From positions 25,447 to 89,446 of the forward strand of contig NZ_AQWL01000013.1 in NCBI RefSeq assembly GCF_000376425.1: 64,000 nt of DNA, given 5' to 3'. The notes under the pieces are model-generated. The model searched no databases. It saw only the letters and a list, made by a program, of their open reading frames with translations, and was not told the DNA's origin. Both the position numbers and the translations under genes were made by a program. Below, one piece after another: positions 23,216-40,928 of the stretch. The first letter of the stretch is position 1, and every line of letters starts with the position of its first letter. This stretch comes from Thiobacillus denitrificans DSM 12475. Lineage in GTDB: Bacteria > Pseudomonadota > Gammaproteobacteria > Burkholderiales > Thiobacillaceae.

Positions 23216-23530
23216 GGTGCGACTCCTTTTGGTTGAGTGATGCCGCTGCCGGGGTGTTTCGTCAGCGGACAACTGCACTGTAAGGAGGCCGTGTAAGCGG
23301 GATGTTTGGGGCTGGTAACGGGGTGTAACGCAATGTAACGCAGGGAGGGGTCATGTTTTGCGGCATCGTGCCGATATACCCTGCCGTACAGGGCGATCTT
23401 CGCGTCTGGCTTTACCCGTCCCCGTTCCACGCATGAAAATCGACCGGCCGCACTGCGGCCGAATATGTAATTAAGTTAGAATTTTCGACTTTTCTAAAAA
23501 TTAACAAGCAGAATCCCCAGGAGAACCCCG
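23216..23530. other. Divergent intergenic region upstream of the FadL-type porin
   Basis: The 315 bases hold no supported gene. The right part turns AT-rich (ATATGTAATTAAGTTAGAAT), consistent with a promoter for the porin, whose ribosome site CAGGAGAA lies at 23518-23525. Promoters for the small secreted protein gene should lie at the left end. Confidence 0.5.
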
Positions 23531-24688
23531 ATGCAACTGAATAAACTCGCGGCCACGCTTGCCGCGCTGGGCACGGTTGTGCCCGGCTTGGCCATGGCTA
23601 CCAACGGCATGCTCATGGAAGGCTACGGCCCCATCGCTGCAGGCATGGGCGGCGCGTCCATGGCCTATGACAACGGCACCGCAGCGATGGCCAACAACCC
23701 CGCGACGCTGGCGATGATGGCCGAAGGCAGCCGCCTCGACGTGATGGTGGGTTTCGTCGGTCCCGACGTCGCAACCCCGGGCGTGGGCAAATCCAGCGCC
23801 GACGCCTTCTACATGCCGGCGATCGGCTATGTGAAGAAGCAGGACAAGCTGACCTGGGGTGCCGGTATCTACGGCCAGGGTGGCATGGGCACCGAGTACG
23901 CCGGTGGCGACATGGCGCAGGTGGGTGTCGGCCGCGTGATTTTCCCGCTGGCCTATGCCGTCAACGACCGCTTCAACATCGGCGGCAGCGTCGACGTCGT
24001 GTGGGCCGGGATGGACATGGTGGTCACGAATTTCGGCATCGACTTCAAGGACGACAGCGACTTCAGCGGCGCGGCGAAGGGCTACAGCGTCGCGGCCAAA
24101 CTCGGCTTCACCTACAAGCTCAGCGGCGCGCTGACCGTCGGCGGCGTCTACCAGACCGCCGGCAACCTGCCCGATCTCAAGGGCGACGGCTACCGGGTCG
24201 AAGGCTTCGACATGCCGGCGATAGTCGGTCTCGGCGTGAGTTGGCAGGCGAACGACCGGCTGATGGTCGCGGCCGACGTCAAGGACGTGCTGTGGGGCGA
24301 CAGCATGAATACTGTGACCATCCATTATCCGGGGGGGGCTGGAACGGCGCCGTTCACGCAGAACTGGGACGACCAGATCGCGGTGTCGCTGGGCCTGTCC
24401 TACAAGTTCACCGACGCATTCACCGGCCGCGTGGGCTACAACCATGGCAAGAACCCCATCCCCGATCAGCACGTGAGCTACCTGTGGCCGGCGATCGTCG
24501 AGGACCACTACACCGTCGGCTTCGGCTACGCCATCGGCTCGCAGTCCGAGTTCAACTTCGCTCTCAGCTATGTGCCGGAGGTTTCGGTGACGGGGACGAA
24601 CGTGGTCACGCCGCCTTTCGGCAACGGCGGCGTGACCACCGAGCACAGCCAGCTGAACTGGCAACTGATGTACAGCTACACATTCTGA
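23531..24688 (+). CDS. FadL/OMPP1-family outer membrane transport protein
   Basis: A 385-residue outer membrane beta-barrel. The signal peptide ends GLAMAT; the mature start TNGMLMEGYGPIAAGMGGASMAYDNGTAAMANNPA is the typical FadL plug with the NPA motif. Alternating hydrophobic strands follow to an aromatic C-terminus, YSYTF. The family carries hydrophobic substrates such as fatty acids or aromatics across the outer membrane; the substrate here is unknown. It appears monocistronic. Confidence 0.9.
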   Translation: MQLNKLAATLAALGTVVPGLAMATNGMLMEGYGPIAAGMGGASMAYDNGTAAMANNPATLAMMAEGSRLDVMVGFVGPDVATPGVGKSSADAFYMPAIGYVKKQDKLTWGAGIYGQGGMGTEYAGGDMAQVGVGRVIFPLAYAVNDRFNIGGSVDVVWAGMDMVVTNFGIDFKDDSDFSGAAKGYSVAAKLGFTYKLSGALTVGGVYQTAGNLPDLKGDGYRVEGFDMPAIVGLGVSWQANDRLMVAADVKDVLWGDSMNTVTIHYPGGAGTAPFTQNWDDQIAVSLGLSYKFTDAFTGRVGYNHGKNPIPDQHVSYLWPAIVEDHYTVGFGYAIGSQSEFNFALSYVPEVSVTGTNVVTPPFGNGGVTTEHSQLNWQLMYSYTF

Positions 24689-24700
24689 TCGACGAGTCGA

Positions 24701-24736
24701 GCGGCAAACAGGCCGGGTAGCCGGCGTGTTTGCCGC
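24701..24736 (+). terminator. Strong hairpin after the FadL-type gene
   Basis: GCGGCAAACA (24701-24710) pairs with TGTTTGCCGC (24727-24736), and an inner GCCGG/CCGGC stem extends it. There is a weak T-run farther on (GGTTTTTAT). It lies between convergent genes and probably ends both. Confidence 0.6.
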
Positions 24737-24737
24737 G

Positions 24738-25070
24738 CTACTCGGTTTTTATGCCGGTCTGCCCCCCGGCATCGTCCAGCGGGCGCCCGCTTTCTTCCGC
24801 CGGCGCCGGGGCCTCGTTAATCTGCGGCTGCGGCTCTTCCCTGAGCGTCTGTGCGGCCTGGTCGACCTGCTCGCCCGCCCGTTCGGCCGTGTCGGTGTTG
24901 TCGCAGCCGTTCAGGATCAGCAGGCTGGTCAGTAGCGCCAGCACGCTATAAGAGGCATGCCAGGGATGGGTGCGTTTGGATCTTGGCGGGATGGCGGAGG
25001 TGATCCCGGCCCCGTTCCATTCATATAGCTGCATGTGTTCGTCGTTGAGGTGTTGCATGGTCGTGCGCAT
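24738..25070 (-). CDS. Small putative lipoprotein
   Basis: A 110-residue protein started at the ATG at 25070, which follows AGGAGA. A charged 35-residue N-terminal part precedes a hydrophobic segment and a lipobox-like Cys (VLALLTSLLILNGCDNTDTAERAGEQVDQAAQTL). The tail is acidic and proline-rich. A shorter translation starting nearer the hydrophobic part would look more like a usual lipoprotein, so the long N-terminus is odd. It sits downstream of the EF-hand/BON gene and is probably cotranscribed with it. Confidence 0.6.
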   Translation of the reverse strand: MRTTMQHLNDEHMQLYEWNGAGITSAIPPRSKRTHPWHASYSVLALLTSLLILNGCDNTDTAERAGEQVDQAAQTLREEPQPQINEAPAPAEESGRPLDDAGGQTGIKTE

Positions 25071-25144
25071 GTCGGTTCTCCTGGTTCTATCGGATAAGCG
25101 GCGGCGGGCGTACCCCGCCGCCGGCCTGATCCCGCAGTCGTCGG

Positions 25145-25630
25145 TCAACGCTTGACCTGCAGGTCGTTCTTGATGCCTTTCACGCCCTCGACACTGCGCG
25201 TGATTTTTTCGGCCTGGGCAATCTGCGATTCGTCTTTCACCCAGCCGGACAGCTGGACCGTGCCCTTGCTGGTTTCCACGTTGACGTCCAGACCCTTCAC
25301 GCCTTCGTCCTTCAGCAGCAGCGCCTTGACCTTGGCGGTGATCCAGGCGTCGTCGACATATTTGCCGGCCTTGTTGCGGTCATTGTTGGCATTGGCGAGG
25401 GTGAATTCGTCGCTGCTCAGGCGGTTGTCGCGGTTGGCGTCGCCTGCGCGAAAAGCCTGTTCCTGACCGCCTTGCGCCTGGAATTCTTCCAGGCTGACGG
25501 TGCCGTCGCCATTGCTGTCATACGCCTTGAAATCGGACGCTGCGGGAGCGGCCAGGGCCGGTGCTGCGACGCAGACGCTCAGCACGCCGGCAAGGGTGAA
25601 ATCAAGGAAGCGCGGATCAAAGGATTTCAT
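25145..25630 (-). CDS. Periplasmic EF-hand plus BON domain protein
   Basis: A 161-residue exported protein. A signal peptide (to about residue 28, ALAAPAAS) is followed by two EF-hand-like calcium loops (DSNGDGTVSLEEF and DANRDNRLSSDEF). The C-terminal BON domain starts YVDDAWITAKVKALLLKDEGVKGLDVNVETSKGTVQLSG. BON domains, as in OsmY, bind phospholipid and respond to envelope stress. The combination with EF-hands suggests calcium-dependent envelope binding (inference). AGGAGAT lies upstream of its ATG. Confidence 0.88.
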   Translation of the reverse strand: MKSFDPRFLDFTLAGVLSVCVAAPALAAPAASDFKAYDSNGDGTVSLEEFQAQGGQEQAFRAGDANRDNRLSSDEFTLANANNDRNKAGKYVDDAWITAKVKALLLKDEGVKGLDVNVETSKGTVQLSGWVKDESQIAQAEKITRSVEGVKGIKNDLQVKR

Positions 25631-25935
25631 GTCTATCTCCTGTAAAGAGTCGATCTGAATGCAGGTGCACTCGAACCGCTATCCAGCGACAACCGTGCCA
25701 GCCGAATTTTAATCAATGAAATCATACGGATAGAAATCCATGCTGGAACGGGCGAACGGGCTGTCCGGGAGAAGGCGGGCTGATTTGTCTCCTGTCGGCG
25801 ACAGATAGGGGTGCTCTTTCTCAAGCGATTGTTTTTATTTGGCTATTTTGTATGAGCCCAGCGACATCCGGGAAGGATGGGGGAACGACGCATAAAAAAG
25901 GGAGCCAGGCTCCCGGGTCATGCGATGCAGCGGTT
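25631..25935. other. Intergenic region, no gene seen
   Basis: The 305 bases hold the promoter side of the EF-hand/BON gene and, at the right, the terminator of the DUF1328 gene. No convincing open frame or other repeat was found. Confidence 0.5.
25894..25914 (-). terminator. Terminator of the DUF1328 gene
   Basis: On the minus strand GGGAGCC-T-GGCTCCC is followed by six T (25899-25894). It lies 22 bases after the stop of the small membrane protein gene. Confidence 0.85.
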
Positions 25936-26103
25936 TTACAGCGTAGGCGGCCTGCGGCCTGCGGCCAGTAATGCCAGAAACATCACCAGACCGACGGCGA
26001 ACAGGACTTTGGCGATCCAGGCTGCAGTACCGGCCACGCCGGCAAAGCCAAAAACTCCGGCGATGATGGCGACGATCAAAAACGTAATGGCCCATCCGAA
26101 CAT
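25936..26103 (-). CDS. DUF1328 small membrane protein
   Basis: A 55-residue protein with two membrane helices ([22 protein letters not shown] and [23 protein letters not shown]). Sequence and size match the DUF1328/YtjA family of small inner membrane proteins, which are often induced by envelope stress; their function is unknown. The start is the ATG at 26103, preceded by AAGGAGAG. It has its own terminator. The nearby OsmY-like and GlrRK genes fit a stress-related neighbourhood. Confidence 0.88.
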   Translation of the reverse strand: MFGWAITFLIVAIIAGVFGFAGVAGTAAWIAKVLFAVGLVMFLALLAAGRRPPTL

Positions 26104-26263
26104 GACACTCTCCTTTCCGGTTGATGAAGGCGCACAAAGGCGATACCCGATCCACGCAGAAGATGTGCCAGATAAATAATCTGTTTTTGAATCAGATGCC
26201 TGCGCAGCTGTCATGGTGCCGTGGCGGCATCCGCGCAAATCCACTGTCGCCTGCGCCCGACGT

Positions 26264-27616
26264 TCAGCCGGTTTCGTCGCGATCCTGGAACAACGCGGGA
26301 GTGAGGCCGTGACGCTGCAGCAGCCGATAGACCTCGGTGCGGTTGCGGCCGGCCAGCCGCGCCACTTCGCTGACCTGGCCTTGCGTGAGCTTCAGCAGCG
26401 TGATGAGGTAATCGCGCTCGAAGGCCGTGCGCGCCACGGCCAGCGGCTGAATCTCGGCTGGCTTGTCGCGCAGCGCCCGTGCCACCAGGCTGGCGGGGAT
26501 GGTGGCGGTGGTGCATAGCGCGCAGCATTGTTCCAGCACGTTGTGCAGTTGGCGGATATTGCCCGGCCAGTCGGCCGCCACCAGCATTTCCAGCGCGTCG
26601 GGGGCAAGGCCGTGAATGCGGCGGCGATATTTTTCTGTCAGCACAGTCAGAAAATGCTGCGCCAGCAACGGAATATCCTCGCGCCGTTCGCGCAGCGGCG
26701 GCAACGTCAGACTGACCACGTTGAGGCGGTAATACAGGTCTTCGCGAAACTCGCCGCTGGTAATGGCTTCTTCCAGGTCGCGGTGGGTGGCCGACAGAAT
26801 GCGGACATCGACCGCGCGCGTTTCGGTGGTGCCGACCGGCCGCACCTCGCCTTCCTGCAGCACACGCAGGAGCTTGACCTGCAGCGGCGCGGGCATGTCG
26901 CCGATCTCGTCGAGGAATACGGTGCCGCCCTGCGCGCTGAGGAACAGCCCGGGATGGTCGCGCCCGGCCCCGGTGAAGGCGCCTTTGACATGGCCGAACA
27001 GTTCCGATTCGAGCAGTTCGGCCGGAATCGCGCCGCAGTTGATCGCGACGAACGGCTTGGCGTGGCGCGGGCTGGCGTGGTGGATGGCGCGCGCCAGCAG
27101 TTCCTTGCCAGTGCCCGATTCGCCGCGGATCAGCAAGGAGGCCTCGCTCTGCGCGGCCAGCCGGGCCTCGGCCAGCAGTGTGTCCAGTGCCGGGCTGGCG
27201 GCAATGATCTCGCTGCGCCATTCGTCGTCGTCCGCATCAACGCGGCTGCCGGTCAGCCGGGTGGCGCGCTTCAGCAGGTCGATCAGGGTGGGGGCGTCGT
27301 AGGGCTTGGTCAGGTAACCGAACAGCCCCTGCTGGGTGGCGGCCACCGCGTCGGGGATGGTGCCGTGCGCGGTCAGCACGATCACTGGCAGCGCCGGGTC
27401 GCGTGCATGGATGGCGCGAAACAGCGCCATGCCGTCCATGCCGGCCATCTGCATGTCAGTCAGCACGGCGTCGGGCCGGGCCAGCGCCAGCTGCGCCAGT
27501 GCCGCCTCGCCGCTGTCGACCGCTTCGACCCTGAAGCCATTGGCTTCCAGCCGCAGGGTGATCAGTTCACGCAGCGCGGCGTCGTCGTCCACCAGCAGAA
27601 TACCCGGTCTTTTCAT
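26264..27616 (-). CDS. glrR: Sigma-54-dependent response regulator, GlrR/QseF type
   Basis: A 450-residue NtrC-family activator. The receiver has VDDD near the start, a phospho-acceptor Asp in [12 protein letters not shown] and Lys in GYLTKPY. The AAA+ domain carries GESGTGKE (Walker A), the sigma-54 contact loop GAFTGAG and [10 protein letters not shown] Fis-type helix-turn-helix ends the protein ([24 protein letters not shown]). It overlaps the lipoprotein gene by four bases and completes a kinase-lipoprotein-regulator operon like glrK-yfhG-glrR of enterobacteria. Confidence 0.92.
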   Translation of the reverse strand: MKRPGILLVDDDAALRELITLRLEANGFRVEAVDSGEAALAQLALARPDAVLTDMQMAGMDGMALFRAIHARDPALPVIVLTAHGTIPDAVAATQQGLFGYLTKPYDAPTLIDLLKRATRLTGSRVDADDDEWRSEIIAASPALDTLLAEARLAAQSEASLLIRGESGTGKELLARAIHHASPRHAKPFVAINCGAIPAELLESELFGHVKGAFTGAGRDHPGLFLSAQGGTVFLDEIGDMPAPLQVKLLRVLQEGEVRPVGTTETRAVDVRILSATHRDLEEAITSGEFREDLYYRLNVVSLTLPPLRERREDIPLLAQHFLTVLTEKYRRRIHGLAPDALEMLVAADWPGNIRQLHNVLEQCCALCTTATIPASLVARALRDKPAEIQPLAVARTAFERDYLITLLKLTQGQVSEVARLAGRNRTEVYRLLQRHGLTPALFQDRDETG

Positions 27617-28089
27617 GGCGTTTTGGCGGGAATGGTGCGCTGTTGCAGGGATTTTTCCAGCGCCTTGATCTGTTCCAGCTTGTCCTGCAATTCCTGCGCG
27701 CGCGCAGTCTGCTGCCTGAGTTCAATGCGCGCCTTGAGCGACCTTTTCATCAGATCGAGCAGCGTCTGCGCGCGCGGATCGGCTTCGGTGAACGCACCGA
27801 GGATTTTGAGGCTGCGTTCGAGCGCCTCCACGCCGTCCTCGCGTTCCAGCAGGGCGGCCAGCTGAAAGCGCCGGGCGTCGTCGAGGCGGCGTTCGCCTTC
27901 CAGTTCGGCCAGTTCGCGCCGCCGCTGCTCGGCGGGCAGCGCCGCCACCCGTGCCAGTTCGCCCAGTAGCGCGGTTCCGCCCGGTACCGTCTGGCTGGTG
28001 CGGACGGCCGGACGCTCGGGGGCGGGCGGGGCGACACAGGCGTTCAATGTCAGCAGCAGGCCGGCAAGAAGAACAGGTTTAAGCGTCAT
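27613..28089 (-). CDS. Lipoprotein between GlrK- and GlrR-type genes (QseG/YfhG position)
   Basis: A 158-residue lipoprotein. The signal and lipobox are MTLKPVLLAGLLLTLNAC, and the C-terminal half is a long charged coiled coil rich in Glu, Arg, Leu and Gln. Position and form match QseG/YfhG, an outer membrane lipoprotein that activates the partner kinase in enterobacteria. The start overlaps the kinase end by 11 bases and the stop overlaps the regulator start by 4, so all three are tightly coupled. Sequence similarity to QseG is not established here. Confidence 0.75.
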   Translation of the reverse strand: MTLKPVLLAGLLLTLNACVAPPAPERPAVRTSQTVPGGTALLGELARVAALPAEQRRRELAELEGERRLDDARRFQLAALLEREDGVEALERSLKILGAFTEADPRAQTLLDLMKRSLKARIELRQQTARAQELQDKLEQIKALEKSLQQRTIPAKTP

Positions 28090-29527
28090 CGCGGAGCAAA
28101 GGCCAGGTTAATTTAAAGCAGGTCGACCATGGCGGACAATCGATCATCTCGATGCCGCCACCGGCGGCCAGCAGGTATTCGCGCACGATCGACAGCCCCA
28201 GTCCGCTGCCCTTGATCGTGCTGGCGGGCTGGCGCGCGCCCTGGAAAAACGGCTCGAAAATACGCGGGCGCTCGGCCTGCGGGATGCCGTCTCCCTGGTC
28301 GCACACCCAGACTGAGACCGCACCTTCGGCAGGCGCGCTTTTCACCAGGATGCACCCGCCCTCGGGACTGAATTTGATCGCATTGGACAACAGATTGTCG
28401 AGTACGGTTTCCAGTTGATTGCGATCAGCGTGCACCGTGGCTGCGGTTAGCTGCGTCTCGATCCGAACCCCGCGCGCGTCGAGTGCCAGCCGCTGCCGCG
28501 CCAGCACGCTGGCGAGCGCATCGGCCAGCGCTTGCGGGGCGGCGGGCGGCAGGGTGGCGTCGCGCACCATGTCACCGTAGCGGATCAGGTCTTCGATGCG
28601 CTTCTGCAACTCGCGGCTGCCACTGTCCATGATACCGACGATGCTGCGCTGGCGCGCGTTGAGGCTGCCTGCGAGTTCGTCGTCCAGCAGCGCCACGCCC
28701 TCGCGCAACGAGGCAAGTGGGGTTTTCAGTTCGTGCGACACGTGGCGCAGGAAGCGTAGTTTCTGCTCTTCCAGCGCCTGCAGGCGCTGGCGCAGCCAGT
28801 CGACCTCGCGCCCCAGCTCGACGATGTCCTGCGGCCCGCTGATCGCCGGTAACGGGCGCAGATCGGCGCGGCCGAGCTGCTGGATCGAGGCCTTGAGCTG
28901 CTTGATCGGGCGGTTGATCATCCAGGAAAACACCGCAGCCAGCAGCAGCGTCAACGGAATCAGCGCCAGCGCCAGCAGGATCAGCCGCTGCCGGGTCATT
29001 TGCACCGTCGTTTCCAGCGCCTGCAGTTCGCGCTGCACTGCGGCATCGGCTTGGAGAAGCAGCGTCCGGGTGTTGGCATGCAGCGTATCGAAAGCGGGGT
29101 CGAGCGTATGGAAGCGGGTGCTATCGAGAAACGCTCCCGGTTGCAACTGGCGATACAGCGTTCGGCTGCGCGTTCGCAACGCGGCCAGTGTGGCGCGCGA
29201 CGCGGTGTCGACGAGCTGCGTATCGAGCTGCGCCAACTGGACTTGCAGTTCGTTGAAGCGTGTCCGCAGGGCGGGGCCGAATTCGGCGTCCTGCAGCAGA
29301 TGGTATTGCCCGGCAGCGCGCTGCAGCTGGCTGACCGATTCGACGATCTGCCGCACGTCACGCGTGATGGCGAGGCTGTTGCGGGTGAACTGGCGCTGGG
29401 TGTCGACCACGCCCTGCAACACGTGCACCGCGTTGATCAGGCCGCTCGCCAGCGGCACGATCAGCACGCCCATGGCGACGATGACCAGGATGGTGAACGA
29501 GCGGGGGTAATAAGGGCCAGGAAGCAT
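28079..29527 (-). CDS. glrK: Envelope-stress sensor histidine kinase, GlrK/QseE type
   Basis: A 482-residue membrane kinase. The ATG at 29527 (MLPGPYYPRSFTILVIVAMGV) is chosen because a membrane helix starts at once; upstream in-frame sequence is low-complexity. A periplasmic helical sensor region lies between helices near residues 10-30 and 160-185. HAMP, the H-box FLRHVSHELKTPLASLREG, DNLLSNAIKFSPEG and GSGLGLSIV follow. First gene of the kinase-lipoprotein-regulator operon. Confidence 0.9.
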   Translation of the reverse strand: MLPGPYYPRSFTILVIVAMGVLIVPLASGLINAVHVLQGVVDTQRQFTRNSLAITRDVRQIVESVSQLQRAAGQYHLLQDAEFGPALRTRFNELQVQLAQLDTQLVDTASRATLAALRTRSRTLYRQLQPGAFLDSTRFHTLDPAFDTLHANTRTLLLQADAAVQRELQALETTVQMTRQRLILLALALIPLTLLLAAVFSWMINRPIKQLKASIQQLGRADLRPLPAISGPQDIVELGREVDWLRQRLQALEEQKLRFLRHVSHELKTPLASLREGVALLDDELAGSLNARQRSIVGIMDSGSRELQKRIEDLIRYGDMVRDATLPPAAPQALADALASVLARQRLALDARGVRIETQLTAATVHADRNQLETVLDNLLSNAIKFSPEGGCILVKSAPAEGAVSVWVCDQGDGIPQAERPRIFEPFFQGARQPASTIKGSGLGLSIVREYLLAAGGGIEMIDCPPWSTCFKLTWPLLRDDA

Positions 29528-29615
29528 CCGGATGGAGAGTGGCGGCAAAGCTGCAGCATACCCCGATTGCGCATGCGTGCTGGCGAAGCGGCCGCCAGCA
29601 CGCACGTGCGCGGCG

Positions 29616-35581
<5,966 letters not shown>

Positions 35582-35772
35582 GTTATCGGCGTCTGTCCAG
35601 AGGCAACCCCGGCGGGGTTGCCGAAAAAAAGGGGGGAGTAATTTTAATGCCGCCGGCCCTCGCGAGGCAAGCCCGGCTAACCATGGCGACCAAGTGGTTT
35701 AAGCCGGCGCCCCGCGAGCCGGAGCGATAGCCGGCCTGCTTGCCTATGCTGACTGGAGGAGGGAGCGACGCG

Positions 35773-36621
35773 ATGAGGCTATTGAGCTGGAACATCCAAT
35801 GGGGCCGCGGCATGGACGGCCGCGTCGATCTCGCGCGCATCGCCGCGACCATCCGCCGGCTCGGCGACTTCGACGTCATCTGTCTGCAGGAAGTCGCGGT
35901 CAATTTCCCCGGCCTGCCCGGCAGCCAGGGCGAAAACCAGATCGCCGAGCTGTCCGCCGGCCTGCCCGGCTATACGGCCATTTATGGCGCGGCGACCGAC
36001 ATTCCCGACCGCCGTGGCAGCCGCAGCCGATTCGGCAACGCCATTTTCTCGCGCCTGCCGGTCGGCCAGGTCTGGCGCCATCTGTTGCCGTGGCCGGCCG
36101 ATCTGGACGTGCCCAGCATGCAGCGGATACTGGTCGAGGCCGTCGTCGAATCCGACATCGGCCTGCTGCGCGTGATGACCACGCATCTGGAGTACTACTC
36201 GCAGCGCCTGCGCACGCTGCAGATCGATGCCATCCGCCGCCTGCACGCCGAGGCCTGCGCCATGGCGGCGCGTTCGCCGCTGGCCGAAGAACAGGGCGGT
36301 GCGTTCGAGGTGTTTCCCCGGCCCGAAGAGGCGCTGCTGTGCGGCGACATGAACTTCCCCGCATGGGCTGCCGAGCACGCACAGCTCCTTGCCCCGTTTG
36401 CCGGTGGCGAGCCCGGCTGGCGCGACGCCTGGGAGGTACTGCACCCCGGCGAGCCGCACGCGCCGACTGTCGGCATCCATCCGGTCGGCTTCGTCGACCA
36501 GCCCGAATGCTTCGATTTCGTTTTCCTGACTGAAGGGCTGACGGGGCATCTCAGGGCGCACGGCATCGACACCGCAACCGAGGCGTCGGATCATCAGCCG
36601 GTGTGGGTCGAACTGGACTGA
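35773..36621 (+). CDS. Endonuclease/exonuclease/phosphatase family protein
   Basis: A 282-residue metal-dependent hydrolase. The ATG at 35773 follows GGAGGAGGG and begins MRLLSWNIQWGRGMDG. Fold motifs are in order: SWNIQWG, the metal-binding Glu in ICLQEVAVN, GNAIFSRLPV, GDMNFP and the catalytic SDHQPVWVEL. No signal peptide is seen. The substrate could be a nucleic acid, a phospholipid or an inositol phosphate; the sequence does not tell. Confidence 0.85.
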   Translation: MRLLSWNIQWGRGMDGRVDLARIAATIRRLGDFDVICLQEVAVNFPGLPGSQGENQIAELSAGLPGYTAIYGAATDIPDRRGSRSRFGNAIFSRLPVGQVWRHLLPWPADLDVPSMQRILVEAVVESDIGLLRVMTTHLEYYSQRLRTLQIDAIRRLHAEACAMAARSPLAEEQGGAFEVFPRPEEALLCGDMNFPAWAAEHAQLLAPFAGGEPGWRDAWEVLHPGEPHAPTVGIHPVGFVDQPECFDFVFLTEGLTGHLRAHGIDTATEASDHQPVWVELD

Positions 36622-36714
36622 GCAGCGGCGGGCCTCACTCGCCCGCCATCGGCGCCCGGCAATGATTTGGCCGTGCCGGATTGCTATGCTCAGGCGTGAG
36701 GGGGTGAATCGAAC

Positions 36715-39366
<2,652 letters not shown>

Positions 39367-39390
39367 AGGGGCGCCAGACGACCGGGCAAA

Positions 39391-39415
39391 GAAAAAACCC
39401 GCATTACGCGGGCTT
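39391..39415 (-). terminator. Minus-strand terminator of the disrupted tRNA gene
   Basis: On the minus strand an eight-pair stem around CCCGC-GTAAT-GCGGG is followed by six T (39397-39392). No minus-strand protein gene reads into it, but a tRNA 3' end lies 30 bases upstream, so it was probably the tRNA terminator. Confidence 0.8.
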
Positions 39416-39444
39416 GTGAACGTACATCTTGCTGGATTTGAATT

Positions 39445-39489
39445 TGGTGGAGCGGAGGAGGATCGAACTCCCGACCTTCGCATTGCGAA
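39445..39489 (-). tRNA. Displaced 3' half of tRNA-Ala (apparent anticodon CGC), island attachment site
   Basis: Read on the minus strand, this is TTCGCAA (anticodon loop, CGC), the 3' anticodon strand, a variable loop AGGTC, a full T-arm (GGGAGTTCGATCCTCC) and the acceptor end GCTCCACCA. Sequence 5' of the anticodon loop is AT-rich and cannot form the D-arm or the 5' acceptor strand. This is the usual product of integration into a tRNA gene, where the 3' half is left behind and an intact copy is rebuilt at the other end of the element. Confidence 0.8.
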
Positions 39490-39581
39490 TGTAAAAACAT
39501 ACGCATATAAATCAATGTTAATTGCGCTTCAACTGCTTATTTGCCACAATATTGCCACATCTTGAGGGGATTGGCAAAAAA

Positions 39582-40676
39582 ATGGCAACGATACGAAAGC
39601 GTGGCCAATACCAGTGGGAAGCGCAGATTCGCCGACGCGGCTATCCGGCTCAAAGCAAAACATTTAACACCAAAGCCGAGGCCGAGGCTTGGGCAAAAAT
39701 GAATGAATCAGAGATGTCGCGTGGCATCTGGGTCAGTCGCGGCGAAGCTGAGGCGACAACGCTGCATGAAGCGCTGATAAGGTACGAAACTGAAATTGTG
39801 CCCGCGAAAAAAGGCGCGGCTCAAGAAGAGTCGGTGCTGCGCATTATCAAAGCTATGGAATTGGCGAAACGACCCCTGGCAGGGATTCGCGGCGCGGATG
39901 TGGCGAAGCTGCGTGATGAGTGGCTGAAGGATTACAAGCCTGCAACGGTGCTGCGCCGTCTGGCGGTGCTTTCTCATGTCTTCAATATCGCCCGCAAGGA
40001 ATGGGGCATGGAAAGCCTTTCCAACCCGGTTGAGCTGGTGCGCAAGCCTCAACCTAACAACGCACGAACCCGGCGCATTACCCTGGATGAACCCAATGCC
40101 GTCATTTCGCCTGAGACGGATTCAGACCGCAACGCTGGAAACCATGAGCTTGAGCGCATTGCTGCTGCCAGCGGCTCCGGAGTGTTGCCGTCCATTGTCT
40201 GGCTGGCGGTTGAAACCGCCATGCGCCGGGGCGAAATTGTCGCGCTACGCTGGGAACACATCGACCTGAAGCGGCGCGTGGCGCACCTTCCGCTGACAAA
40301 AAACGGCAGCTCACGCGACATACCGCTTTCGTCTCGCGCCGTTGCGGTATTGGAAGCGATGCAAAAGACAGACGATGATGCCAAAGATGGACGCGTGTTC
40401 AAAATTCGTAGCGATGCCGTCACTCGTGCATTCGAGCGGGCTGTCGCCCGCGCCCGAAAAGGCTATTTGGATGAGTGCAACGCAGCGCAGAAAAGACCCG
40501 ATGCGAAATACCTCACCGACCTACGTTTTCATGACTTGAGGCATGAGGCAACGTCGCGCCTGGCCGAAATTTTCCCCATGCACGAGTTGACCAAAATCAC
40601 AGGGCACAAAGACCCTCGCATGTTGATGCGGTATTACCATCCGCGTGCTGAGGATTTGGCGAAACGACTTGCATGA
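39582..40676 (+). CDS. Tyrosine recombinase / integrase of the island
   Basis: A 364-residue phage-type integrase. The start is taken at the ATG at 39582 (MATIRKRGQYQWEAQIRRRGYPAQSKTF), which matches the common N-terminus of this shufflon-recombinase-like group. An Arg-binding N-domain and a core-binding domain lead to the catalytic domain, with RRGEIVALRWEHIDL (Arg), LRFHDLRHEATSRL (HxxR) and the nucleophile Tyr in MRYYHP. It lies 93 bases from the tRNA fragment and reads away from it. All catalytic residues are present, so it looks functional. Confidence 0.93.
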   Translation: MATIRKRGQYQWEAQIRRRGYPAQSKTFNTKAEAEAWAKMNESEMSRGIWVSRGEAEATTLHEALIRYETEIVPAKKGAAQEESVLRIIKAMELAKRPLAGIRGADVAKLRDEWLKDYKPATVLRRLAVLSHVFNIARKEWGMESLSNPVELVRKPQPNNARTRRITLDEPNAVISPETDSDRNAGNHELERIAAASGSGVLPSIVWLAVETAMRRGEIVALRWEHIDLKRRVAHLPLTKNGSSRDIPLSSRAVAVLEAMQKTDDDAKDGRVFKIRSDAVTRAFERAVARARKGYLDECNAAQKRPDAKYLTDLRFHDLRHEATSRLAEIFPMHELTKITGHKDPRMLMRYYHPRAEDLAKRLA

Positions 40677-40928
40677 CAGCAAGTTGCACATCAATATCGC
40701 CATCTATTTCAGCTCAAACCCGTTACGGCAGGCCGATTTAGCATCAGAAAATCTGCCTTTGACGTAGCTGGGCAACTACTGTTTGATCTTGCGGACTATC
40801 AGTCTTGAGTCCTTGGGTGCCGCCTCATATAGCAGGATCGATAACTGAAATCGGCTGCACATACCTAGCCCCGTATAATTTGTTGAGCTGCTTGGGATGG
40901 AAAAAAAGACGCGCCAAATCGATGGCGG

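Noticed and set aside
35582-35772. Stem CCCCGGCGGGG followed by A-run upstream of gltB
   Set aside because: It reads as a weak palindrome between divergent genes; no T-run on the correct side to call a terminator for a known transcript.
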